From the NCBI GenBank assembly GCA_050043265.1, contig JBHJIR010000010.1, positions 35,629 through 99,628 of the forward strand: a stretch of 64,000 nt of DNA, read 5' to 3'. A program made the position numbers and the translations under genes. This document shows positions 8,649 through 16,313 of the stretch, piece after piece. The notes below the pieces were generated by a model, which was given only the letters and a program-made list of their open reading frames with translations, did not search any database and was not told where the DNA came from. Numbering within the stretch: position 1 is the stretch's first letter; each line of letters begins with the position of its first letter. Source of the stretch: Pelagibius sp050043265 (GTDB taxonomy: Bacteria; Pseudomonadota; Alphaproteobacteria; Kiloniellales; Kiloniellaceae).

Positions 8649-9863
8649 TCAAGTTCGGGTGGCCTGGCCGCGGGCGCCGGCGCGCAGAATCTCGCGGTAG
8701 ACCGCCAGGGTGCGGGCGCACATCTGGTCCTTGGAGAAATCATGGCGGACCCGGTGAATGGCGTCGTCGTGCAGGCGGGCCCGCACGTCCGGCGCCAGGG
8801 ACAGCGCCTTGCGCAGCCCGGCGGCCAGCGCCTGGGCATCGCCGTTGGGAAACAGGAAGCCGGTGCGCCCGTCGATCACCTGCTCGCGCGCACCACCGTG
8901 GTCGCTGGCCACCACGGGGCGGCCCATGGCCTGGGCTTCACCGACGGTGCGCCCGAAACCCTCGGGATCGGTCGAGGGCGAGACCACCACGTCGGACAGC
9001 ATGTAGGCCGCCGGCATGTCGTTGCACTCGTCCATGATCGAGGCCTTGCCGCCCAGGCCGTAGCGGGCGATCAGCGTTTCCAGCTCGCGCCGGTAGGCGG
9101 TGCGGCCCTGGTCGGAGCCGACCATGACGCAGCGGTAGTCGAGGTCGCCCAGGTGGCTGAGCGCTTCCAGCAGGACGGTCTGGCCCTTCCAGCGGCTGAG
9201 CCGCCCGGGCATCAGGATCAGCGGTACGCCGTCGGGCAGGCGCCAGCGGGTCGACAGCTGGATCATGCGCTCGGCCGAGACGCGATCCGGGTCGAAGCGC
9301 ACCGTATCGATGCCGCGGCGGATGACGCGCAGGCGCGCCGGGTCGAGATTGTAGTTCTCGCGCACGTGGGCGGCGATGAACTCGGAGATGGCAATCACCC
9401 GCTCGCCCTCGGCCATGACCTGGTTGTAGCGCTTCTTCAGGGCGTTGGTGAAATTGTAGGGGGCGTGGAAGGTGGTGATGAAATGGGCGCCGCTGCGCTG
9501 GCAGGCCATCCGCGCCGACCATGCCGGCGCGCGCGAGCGCACGTGCACGATGCCGACGTTGTAGGCCGCGATGATCTGCTCGATGCGCGCGATGTTGCGG
9601 TACATTACGATGGGATTCTTCGACGCCGCCGGCAGCTTCAGGTGCAGGGCGCCGGCGCGGCGCAGGTCGTTCTCCATCGGTCCGCCCTCGGAGGCGACGA
9701 TGGCGGTGCCGCCGTCGGCCACCAGGGCCGCGGCGATCTCGATGGTGCCGCGCTCGGCCCCGCCGGGCACCAGGCTGGGGATGAGCTGCAGCACCACGGG
9801 GCCGTCGCCGGCCGCCGCGCTTTGGACGTGAGTCACGTCGATGTTAGCCTCTGGCAAGCTCAT
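8649..9863 (-). CDS. Family-4-type (GT-B) glycosyltransferase
   Basis: A retaining GT-B sugar transferase of 404 residues from the chosen ATG at 9863 (MSLPEAN); an in-frame ATG at 9917 would add 18 residues, neither having a strong ribosome binding site. The acceptor half contains LIPSLVPGGAERG, typical of the lipopolysaccharide/capsule group. The donor half has MPGRLSRWKGQ and the EX7E-type motif in PSTDPEGFGRTVGEAQAMGRPV. The acceptor and sugar are unknown; a role in cell-envelope glycan synthesis is the family-based guess. It is divergent from the adjacent hydrolase and not part of a polysaccharide cluster here. Confidence 0.88.
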   Translation of the reverse strand: MSLPEANIDVTHVQSAAAGDGPVVLQLIPSLVPGGAERGTIEIAAALVADGGTAIVASEGGPMENDLRRAGALHLKLPAASKNPIVMYRNIARIEQIIAAYNVGIVHVRSRAPAWSARMACQRSGAHFITTFHAPYNFTNALKKRYNQVMAEGERVIAISEFIAAHVRENYNLDPARLRVIRRGIDTVRFDPDRVSAERMIQLSTRWRLPDGVPLILMPGRLSRWKGQTVLLEALSHLGDLDYRCVMVGSDQGRTAYRRELETLIARYGLGGKASIMDECNDMPAAYMLSDVVVSPSTDPEGFGRTVGEAQAMGRPVVASDHGGAREQVIDGRTGFLFPNGDAQALAAGLRKALSLAPDVRARLHDDAIHRVRHDFSKDQMCARTLAVYREILRAGARGQATRT

Positions 9864-9941
9864 GTTCGTTGCTTTTCCCGCCGCATGGTTCGCCCATGCA
9901 CTGGAAACCGTTGCCATAGAAACCGTTTACCGAGAGTTAGC

Positions 9942-10769
9942 ATGCCGCATTCCGATACACGGGTCGAGCCGCCGCCGCAGATTTTAACCCGCGAAGACGG
10001 CAGCGTCCTCGCCTATTACAAGACGGCGGCGGGAAAAGCCAGAACGGAGGCACAAAAACAAGCCGAAGCACCGCCCGGGCTGATGTTTCTCGGCGGCTTC
10101 ATGTCCGACATGAGCGGCAGCAAGGCTCTGGCCCTGGAGGATTACGCAGGGCGCAATGGCCGGGATTTCATCCGCTTCGACTACCGCGGCCACGGCGCCT
10201 CCTCCGGACGCTTCGAGGACGGCACCATTGGCGCCTGGGCCGGCGACGCGCTGGCGGTGCTCGACGCGCTGCCGGCGGGCCCGCAGATCCTGGTCGGATC
10301 CTCCATGGGCGGCTGGATGATGCTGCTGGTGGCCCTGGCCCGGCCGCAGCGCATCGCCGGCCTGGTCGGCATCGCCGCGGCGCCGGACTTCACCGAGGAC
10401 CTCATCTGGGGCCGTGCGACACCCGAGCAGCGGGCGGCACTGGAACGCCACGGCTACGTCGACAACCCTTCGGAATACAGCGAAACCCCTTATCGCATCA
10501 CCCGCCGGCTGATCGAGGAGGGCCGAGCTCACCTGCTGCTGGGCGGCCCGATCCCGCTGACCTGCCCGGTGCGCCTGATCCACGGCCTGCAGGCCGTCGA
10601 CGTCCCCTGGCAGACCAGCCTGCGCCTGGCCCAAGCGCTGCAAAGCGACGACGGCGAGGTGACCCTGGTGAAGAACGCCGCCCATCGTCTGTCGGAACCC
10701 GCCGACCTGGCGCGCCTGGAGCGGACCATCGACGCGCTGATGGCAGGAACGGCCCGCAGCGGTGTTTAG
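9942..10769 (+). CDS. Alpha/beta hydrolase
   Basis: A 275-residue serine hydrolase. The nucleophile elbow is GSSMGGWM (about residues 124-131), the oxyanion region is FLGGFMSDMSGSKA, and the acid/His pair lies in the C-terminal part (HGLQAVDVPW and KNAAHRLSEP). Together these resemble the small esterase/thioesterase group annotated as palmitoyl-protein-thioesterase ABHD10-like. The start ATG 9942 (MPHSDTRVEP) has GAGAG upstream; an open frame continues far upstream but is just the antisense of the glycosyltransferase. Its last four bases overlap the end of the convergent membrane-protein gene. Confidence 0.87.
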   Translation: MPHSDTRVEPPPQILTREDGSVLAYYKTAAGKARTEAQKQAEAPPGLMFLGGFMSDMSGSKALALEDYAGRNGRDFIRFDYRGHGASSGRFEDGTIGAWAGDALAVLDALPAGPQILVGSSMGGWMMLLVALARPQRIAGLVGIAAAPDFTEDLIWGRATPEQRAALERHGYVDNPSEYSETPYRITRRLIEEGRAHLLLGGPIPLTCPVRLIHGLQAVDVPWQTSLRLAQALQSDDGEVTLVKNAAHRLSEPADLARLERTIDALMAGTARSGV

Positions 10770-11809
10770 CCGGTCGGCAGGGTTCCCCCGCCTTCCACGG
10801 CCGCCTTGGCGTCATCGATGACGCGATCGAGCAAGGTGTCGCGCACCTCCGCGTTCTCCTGCGCATCCGTGCCGCGATAGCGTTCCTCGCCCGCGGGCTT
10901 CCCACCGAAAGCCGAACGGACCGCCGCCAGGCGCCGTGCGACGTCATACCAGAAGGGGGCGCCCAGGCCGATGAGAATGCCGGTGACGACAGCCTTCAGC
11001 AGCCAGGTGACGCCCGCCACGCCCCGCTTCGCATTGTCTTCCCCCTTGCACAGGGGATCCGGAGAGTTCGCCCGCTCAGGCGCTGCGAAGAAAAGAAGGC
11101 AATGCGGGAAGTAATCCGATCCGACCGGCAGGGCCAGATCGCCAATATCGGACAGACGCGTCTTCAAATCATCGATGTAGGTGTCGATCTCATCCTTACC
11201 GGAAGCGGCCTTCTGCTGCCCCTCTTCGGGCGCCGGCAGTTTCGCAATGACGCTCTGGCGCAGTTCGGGATCCTGCAGATAGGTCGTCAGCAGCCTGACT
11301 CCGTCGACGTTCATTGCCAGCGCCACGGCAATGCCGACGAAGATCGACCACATCTGAGCGCTGCGTTTGAAATCTGCCGCCAGGGCGGAGGAAAACTCCT
11401 CGTATTTGTTGCCAATGATCTGCAGCCGACCCTTGAGGTCCTTCTCGGCCTGCTTCAGCAATGCCGCGGCCTCGGTGGTTTCCAACACGCGGCGCAGGAC
11501 GTGTTCGAGAGAAACCTCGTTATAGATGCCCCCGGCTGCCGTACCCAAATAGCCCTGCTGCGTCTCGTCGGCCGCCATCTTGGCCGCCGAAAAGGGATTC
11601 TCCAGAATCCCCTTCACGACCTCCCATTGAGACTTCTTTTGCGGCAGATGGCGCGTCACGACCTCGCCGACGAGACGGTTCATCAGGGCGACCTGGCCTT
11701 TGCGCTTCAGGCCGCAAGCACGGATCGCGATTTCCAGAATGATCGTCACCACGGTCGCCAGGGCGGCCAGGGTCAACGCGAAGGCGATGAGAGAGTCGAG
11801 CAGAGCCAT
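10766..11809 (-). CDS. Membrane protein of unknown function
   Basis: A 347-residue protein I do not recognise. Three hydrophobic segments can be seen: residues about 5-30 (LIAFALTLAALATVVTIILE), about 165-185 (MWSIFVGIAVALAMNV), and about 275-295 (WLLKAVVTGILIGLGAPFWY). Between the first two is a charged, probably helical region (about 35-160), and between the last two a Lys/Glu-rich stretch with two cysteines (HCLLFF and PLCKG). The C-terminal 50 residues are charged and likely cytoplasmic. It stands alone on the minus strand, overlapping the hydrolase stop by 4 bp. Function unknown. Confidence 0.75.
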   Translation of the reverse strand: MALLDSLIAFALTLAALATVVTIILEIAIRACGLKRKGQVALMNRLVGEVVTRHLPQKKSQWEVVKGILENPFSAAKMAADETQQGYLGTAAGGIYNEVSLEHVLRRVLETTEAAALLKQAEKDLKGRLQIIGNKYEEFSSALAADFKRSAQMWSIFVGIAVALAMNVDGVRLLTTYLQDPELRQSVIAKLPAPEEGQQKAASGKDEIDTYIDDLKTRLSDIGDLALPVGSDYFPHCLLFFAAPERANSPDPLCKGEDNAKRGVAGVTWLLKAVVTGILIGLGAPFWYDVARRLAAVRSAFGGKPAGEERYRGTDAQENAEVRDTLLDRVIDDAKAAVEGGGTLPTG

Positions 11810-11962
11810 AGACCAAATCCTCCCCTCAGGATCGGGCCGACCGGGTTGAAGCCTTCTGTGGCCGGTCGGGCTTTTGGATGCCAGTAGCAGGACAGTCTAA
11901 GACGCCAGGCCACGCACCGGGGCTGGCATAAAGGGGTATTAATTCGCGCGAACGGGGTAACT

Positions 11963-12895
11963 TCAGGCCTGCTCCGCTGCGAGAATACCGTCCAGGCCCG
12001 CCCGATAGTCGGGATAGGCCAGAGTGACGCCCAGTTCCTCGTGCAGACGGCGGTTGGCGACCCGGCGGTTGTCCTGCCAGAAGCTGAGGGCCATGGGCGA
12101 CATCTCCGCCTCGGCCAGCGGGATCAGCGGCGGCGGGTCGACGCCCAGCAGCTTACAGGCATAGGCCGTCACCTCGGCAGCGGGCGCCGCTTCGTCGTCG
12201 CAGACGTTATAGATGCGGCCCGGGTCGGGTCTGGCCATCGAGGCCTGCAAGACGGTGGCGATGTCGTCGACGTGGATCCGGCTGAACAGGTGGCCGGGCT
12301 TGTCGATGCGCTTCGCGCGGCCGCTGCGCACCGTATCAAGGGCGCTGCGCCCCGGCCCGTAGATCCCGGCCAGGCGGAAGACGTGGACCGGCAGGGCCTT
12401 GTCCCCCTTCTCTTCCTGGCGGGCCAGCCAGTCCGCCTCTGCGTCGATACGGCGGCGGTTGCGCCCCTTGGCACCGCGCAGTTCCGCCGTCTCGTCAACC
12501 TCGGCGCCCTGCCAGTCGCCGTAGACCCCGGTGGTCGACAGATAGCCGACCCACGCCAAGTCCGGCAGCGCGGCAATCTCCCCGCCATGCCGGTCCAGCG
12601 TCGGATCGCCGATATCGTCGGGGGCGATGCTCACCAGGAGATGGGTGGTGCCGCTCAGCGCCCCCGCCGGCAGTGGACGGTCCCGATCGAAGAGATAGGC
12701 CTCGACGCCTTCGGCGCGCAGGTCGGCCGCCTTTTCCGCCGAGCGCGTGGTGCCGGCAACCTCCCAGCCGGCCGCGGCCAGGCGCTGCGCCAGCACGCGG
12801 GCGCTGAATCCGAGGCCGAAGCAGAACAGGCGCCCCCGGGGGCCGGAAACGGGACTGGAACCGGGGCCGGCGGAATCGGCAGGACTGACGGACAT
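11963..12895 (-). CDS. NAD(P)-binding SDR/epimerase-like protein (YeeZ type)
   Basis: A 310-residue extended SDR-like protein. The dinucleotide-binding loop is FGLGFSARVLAQRLA (about residues 27-41), a variant GxGxxA motif seen in the YeeZ group rather than true epimerases. STTGVYGDWQG and FRLAGIYGPGRSALD are the catalytic-loop and substrate motifs of the family, and RIHVDDIATVLQAS is the usual epimerase C-terminal motif. The YxxxK pair is not in its canonical form, so enzymatic activity is uncertain. It starts at ATG 12895, divergent from the TPR gene. Confidence 0.82.
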   Translation of the reverse strand: MSVSPADSAGPGSSPVSGPRGRLFCFGLGFSARVLAQRLAAAGWEVAGTTRSAEKAADLRAEGVEAYLFDRDRPLPAGALSGTTHLLVSIAPDDIGDPTLDRHGGEIAALPDLAWVGYLSTTGVYGDWQGAEVDETAELRGAKGRNRRRIDAEADWLARQEEKGDKALPVHVFRLAGIYGPGRSALDTVRSGRAKRIDKPGHLFSRIHVDDIATVLQASMARPDPGRIYNVCDDEAAPAAEVTAYACKLLGVDPPPLIPLAEAEMSPMALSFWQDNRRVANRRLHEELGVTLAYPDYRAGLDGILAAEQA

Positions 12896-12991
12896 GGCGG
12901 TTTCACCCTCGCGACAACTCTTCTATAGATGGGCGGCCCGCACCTTAGGGCGCCACGACGGGTCCCAACAAGCTTCAGGGCCGAAACGACC

Positions 12992-13804
12992 ATGCGTTCC
13001 CCCGGCAGACTGCCCCTCGGCAGGTCGATCATCTCTTCGTTGCTCAAATCGCTCGCCGTCCTGCTGACCGCGGCCGTGCCGGCGCTGTTGAGCGCTGCCG
13101 CCGCTGCACAGAGTGACGACAGCGATCAGGCGGCCCAGTACGCCACCTGCATGAACCTGACCGAGACCGCCCCCGACGACGCGCTGGAAGCGGCGCAGAC
13201 CTGGCGCGACCTGGGCGGCAGCGATCCGGCGCGTCACTGTGCCGCCGTCGCCCTGATGCGCCTGGGCCACTACGAGGCCGCCGGGCAGGAACTGGAGTCC
13301 CTGGCCGGCAGCCTGGAGGCCAACTATGCCTACCTGCAGATCCCGATCCTGATCCAGGCCGCCCAGGCCTGGTTGGCCGCGGGCAACAGCGACCGTGCCT
13401 ACGCGGTGCAGACCGCCGCCCTGGCACGCCAGCCCAACAACATCGACCTGCTGGTCGACCGCGCCTTCACCGCCGCCAACGTCGGCGACTACGAAGCGGC
13501 GGTCACCGACCTGGACCGTGCCCTGTCCAACGCGCCCAACCGCGCCGATATCCTGGTCTACCGTGCCAGCGCCTACCGCTACCTCGACCGCACAGAAGCC
13601 GCTCTGGCAGACGTCGAAGCGGCGCTGCAGCTCGACCCGAACAACCCGGAGGGCCTCCTGGAGCGCGGCAATCTGAGGCGCCTGAAGGACGACAGCGAAG
13701 GCGCACGCGCCGACTGGCTGCGCGTTACCCGCCTGGCCCCCGACAGCCCCGCTGCCGCGGACGCCCAAGATAACCTCGCCAAGCTGGACGTGAAGGTCGA
13801 GTAG
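12992..13804 (+). CDS. Secreted tetratricopeptide-repeat protein
   Basis: A 270-residue protein from ATG 12992; an in-frame start 63 bp upstream is possible but would precede the signal peptide. Residues 1-38 form a signal peptide (basic start, LLKSLAVLLTAAVPALLSAAAAAQ). The rest is about six TPR-like helical repeats with A-x(3)-Y and A-x(2)-DLDRAL patterns (for example NVGDYEAAVTDLDRAL, LDRTEAALADVEAALQLDP). It probably acts as a periplasmic protein-protein adaptor; no partner is indicated. Confidence 0.83.
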   Translation: MRSPGRLPLGRSIISSLLKSLAVLLTAAVPALLSAAAAAQSDDSDQAAQYATCMNLTETAPDDALEAAQTWRDLGGSDPARHCAAVALMRLGHYEAAGQELESLAGSLEANYAYLQIPILIQAAQAWLAAGNSDRAYAVQTAALARQPNNIDLLVDRAFTAANVGDYEAAVTDLDRALSNAPNRADILVYRASAYRYLDRTEAALADVEAALQLDPNNPEGLLERGNLRRLKDDSEGARADWLRVTRLAPDSPAAADAQDNLAKLDVKVE

Positions 13805-13855
13805 GCCCGCCAACAATCCCGGCGCGGCCCCTGGGCGAAACCTAGCCGGTGTTCC

Positions 13856-13994
13856 TAGATCAGATCACGGTTGGATGGAATCGCCTACGGCGATCCATCA
13901 ACCGAGTGAAGCTGATCTATCTCTTTGAGGTAGAGCGGATTCACGCGATCGGACGAAACCGCAAAGCGGTTCCGTCTGATCACGATCCGCTCTA
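13856..13994. repeat. Double palindromic intergenic element
   Basis: Two imperfect hairpins lie back to back. Hairpin 1 (13856-13919) has outer arms TAGATCAG/CTGATCTA, a middle CGGTTGGATGG/CCATCAACCG and an inner ATCGCC-TAC-GGCGAT. Hairpin 2 (13931-13994) has outer TAGAGCGGAT/ATCCGCTCTA and inner GATCGGACGAAACCGC/GCGGTTCCGTCTGATC. The second ends exactly on the stop codon of the GST gene. The make-up resembles a dispersed REP/ERIC-like element, and the site between two convergent genes would let it act as a bidirectional terminator. Confidence 0.7.
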
Positions 13995-14660
13995 GAAATC
14001 CAGATCGGCGTAGTGCTTGGGCGGCTGCACGCCGGAGATATGGTCGGCCAGCAGGGCACGGAAGCTGGGCCGCGATTTCACGCGGGCGTACCAGTCCTTG
14101 GCGGCGCCATGGTCATTCCACGGCACGTCGCCCAGGTAGTCGACCGCCGAGAGTTCCGCCGCGGCGACGATATCGGCACGCGAAAAGACATCGCCGGCCA
14201 GCCAGCGCCGCCGGTCGCCGAGCCAGCCGATGTATTCCAAGTGGTAGTGAATGTTGGCCAGGCCAGCGCGGATCGCCCCGGAGTTCGGGGTGCCGAGCTT
14301 CAAGAAGCGCTTCATGATCTTTTCGTCGACCAGGTTCGCCGTCACCTCGTGATGGAACTTGTCGCCGAACCAGCTGGCCAGGCGGCGCACCTCGGCACGG
14401 TCGACCGGGGGCTTGCCCAGCAGCGAGGTTTCGGGGTTGCGCTCCGCGAGGTACTCGGCGTTTAGCGAGGTGCCGGGAATCGAGGTGCCGTCCTCGTCGA
14501 TGAAGACCGGCACTTGGCCGGCGGGGTTGCGGCGCAGCCAGCCCTCGCGCCGCTCCCACACCTTTTCGGTGCGCAGCTCGCAGTCGAGGTCCTTTTCGGC
14601 CAGCATGACGCGGATGGCCCGGCAGCCGGGGTCGATGGCAATATGGTAGAGCTGACGCAT
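13992..14660 (-). CDS. Glutathione S-transferase family protein
   Basis: A 222-residue GST-fold protein. The N-terminal thioredoxin-like domain (1-78) begins RQLYHIAIDPGCRAIRVML, with the cis-Pro/glutathione motif in NPAGQVPVFIDEDG and the following PGTSLNAEYLAERNPE, close to the Ser-Arg segment of the fold. The helical C-terminal domain carries LAGDVFSRADIVAAAELSAVDYLG with the family Asp. The substrate is unknown. Its stop codon is formed by the last bases of the palindromic element. Confidence 0.87.
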   Translation of the reverse strand: MRQLYHIAIDPGCRAIRVMLAEKDLDCELRTEKVWERREGWLRRNPAGQVPVFIDEDGTSIPGTSLNAEYLAERNPETSLLGKPPVDRAEVRRLASWFGDKFHHEVTANLVDEKIMKRFLKLGTPNSGAIRAGLANIHYHLEYIGWLGDRRRWLAGDVFSRADIVAAAELSAVDYLGDVPWNDHGAAKDWYARVKSRPSFRALLADHISGVQPPKHYADLDF

Positions 14661-14732
14661 GGCGGCGGACTATAAGCATGTCGTCCGCGCCTGAATAGGG
14701 TCAGCTTGCCTGCTGTAGCCGCCGGCCCGCGG

Positions 14733-15410
14733 TCAGGTCCAGCGCCCGTCCAGCCCGGTGTCCGTGCCGATGCCCCCGAAGCGCTCGCCATCCGGATCGA
14801 CGAAGGCGGTGGTCAGCGTGCCGCCGATCATGATGACGGTGTAGCTGGAATTCTCGATCCGCTCGCGCGCAGCATCCAGAGCATCGAACAACCCGGGAGG
14901 CGCCACCTCATCCTCGTGCTCGCGCCTCCAGTCGAAAGCCTCTTTCATCGCCGGCATCGTGACGCTGTGGCCCGAAAACATCTCCATCTCGCGTAGCGTT
15001 TTCTGCAGGGCCGGATCGCCGTTAATCGCCTGCTCCAGCGCCTCGGCCTGCGGGTCGTCGCTCTGCACCGCGATGGAGCCGTCGTCGTTCACGGAGATCG
15101 CAAACTCCAGATCACCCTCGATGCCGAGGTCGGCCATGACCTTCTGTAGCCCGGCCTCAGCGTCGCCACGCAGGCCCTGCGGAGTGACCAGCCGGACCTT
15201 GCTCATGTCAATCGGGGTGACCGATCCGTCCAGCTTGAAGGACTTCTGTGCCTCGGCGGACAGCGTGACGCTGTCGCCCTCGTTGCCGGTGCGGCCGGTG
15301 GCCGCGCGCGGCGGCGCGCTGGCATCGGAAGCGCTGCTCTGGTTGGCCTGCTTGGCAGCGGCGAGCGCGCGCGCCACATCGGCGACACTGGATCCAATGC
15401 CATTGGTCAT
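14733..15410 (-). CDS. Conserved hypothetical protein, tandem paralogue A
   Basis: A 225-residue soluble protein with no transmembrane segment or signal peptide. The N-terminal 50 residues are low-complexity (Ala/Ser/Arg) and followed by DSVTLSAEAQKSF, a motif shape also seen in flagellar/type III export-related proteins such as FlgM. The core (about 80-170) contains ISVNDDGSIAVQSDDPQAEAL and AINGDPALQKTL. The C-terminal motif is MIGGTLTTAFVDPDGERFG. These last three elements are shared with the next gene upstream (15462-16124), so the two arose by duplication. AGGA precedes the ATG. Function unknown. Confidence 0.75.
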   Translation of the reverse strand: MTNGIGSSVADVARALAAAKQANQSSASDASAPPRAATGRTGNEGDSVTLSAEAQKSFKLDGSVTPIDMSKVRLVTPQGLRGDAEAGLQKVMADLGIEGDLEFAISVNDDGSIAVQSDDPQAEALEQAINGDPALQKTLREMEMFSGHSVTMPAMKEAFDWRREHEDEVAPPGLFDALDAARERIENSSYTVIMIGGTLTTAFVDPDGERFGGIGTDTGLDGRWT

Positions 15411-15461
15411 TTTTCAGTCCTCGTTCATTGCGTAGAGATATCGATAGAGAAGACCCGGCGG

Positions 15462-16124
15462 CTAAGCGGTCAGCGTCAGACCGTCGGAAATACCGAAACG
15501 GTTGCCTGCGGTATCGACGAAGGACGTGCTGAGGCTGCCACCGGTCATGGTGAAAACCTGGTCGGCGCCGTTGGTCTGGGCGATGATGCCGCGCACCCAA
15601 TTGAAGTAGGCGCCCGCGTTGCCTTCGTCGGCACGGGCTGCTGCCATCGCCTGGCCCATGGCATCGGCGATACGCCGGGTGGAGGCCATCACGTGCACGC
15701 CGACCAGCGCGTTGCGCAGCCCGGGGTCGCCATTGATGGCCGCCTCGATCTCGGCGGCACGGGGGTGGTCGCTGTTTACCGAGACGCTGCCGTCGGGCCG
15801 CACGCTGATGGTGAGCGCCGTATCGCCGACGATACCGAGAGCCTGCAGCATGTCCTGGATACCGCTTTGCGCCTCGGCCATCATGGCGTCGAGCTCGTTC
15901 AAGCCCTTAGGATTGAGGCTCAGCGTCTTGCCGGCGGTCGCGGCGCGCGCGTCCGCCATGATGGCGGCGGCGGCCCGGGCCGACTTGGTGAGGGTGATCA
16001 TATCCAGCGTACCGGACGCCCGACCGCTTTGCGGCATCGACGCGGCGGACGCGCGCTGCCGGGCAGCGGCCGCGTTGGTGGCGCCGACAAGTCCTTGTCC
16101 CGCATTCCCGATGATCTCGGTCAT
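15462..16124 (-). CDS. Conserved hypothetical protein, tandem paralogue B
   Basis: A 220-residue protein starting at ATG 16124 with GGGAGGAC as ribosome binding site; an open frame extends 34 codons further upstream but lacks a better start. The layout mirrors paralogue A: Ala-rich N terminus, DMITLTKSARAAA in place of DSVTLSAEAQ, then ISVRPDGSVSVNSDHPRAAEI, AINGDPGLRNAL, and a C-terminal TGGSLSTSFVDTAGNRFG. Paralogue A follows 51 bp downstream, so the two probably share a transcript. Neither has catalytic motifs I recognise. Confidence 0.75.
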   Translation of the reverse strand: MTEIIGNAGQGLVGATNAAAARQRASAASMPQSGRASGTLDMITLTKSARAAAAIMADARAATAGKTLSLNPKGLNELDAMMAEAQSGIQDMLQALGIVGDTALTISVRPDGSVSVNSDHPRAAEIEAAINGDPGLRNALVGVHVMASTRRIADAMGQAMAAARADEGNAGAYFNWVRGIIAQTNGADQVFTMTGGSLSTSFVDTAGNRFGISDGLTLTA

Positions 16125-16222
16125 CTGACCGTCCTCCCGGTAGAATAGCCCCGGAAAGGCACTTGCAAGGTTTATGCCTGAGGGCAGCCCGCGCGAAACG
16201 TCGGGAAACCGGCCGAAAACCA

Positions 16223-16257
16223 ACAAGACGCCGCTCCGGCCGGAGGCGGCGTCTTGT
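16223..16257. terminator. Terminator hairpin of gltB
   Basis: ACAAGACGCCGC (16223-16234) pairs with GCGGCGTCTTGT (16246-16257). Read on the minus strand, the direction of gltB, it is followed by TGGTTTTC. It separates gltDB from the paralogue pair downstream. Confidence 0.75.
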
Positions 16258-16313
16258 CTTAAGGATAAATATTGCCCGGCAAATTCAACCGGGAGGCAGG
16301 TTCCTTACGGGGC

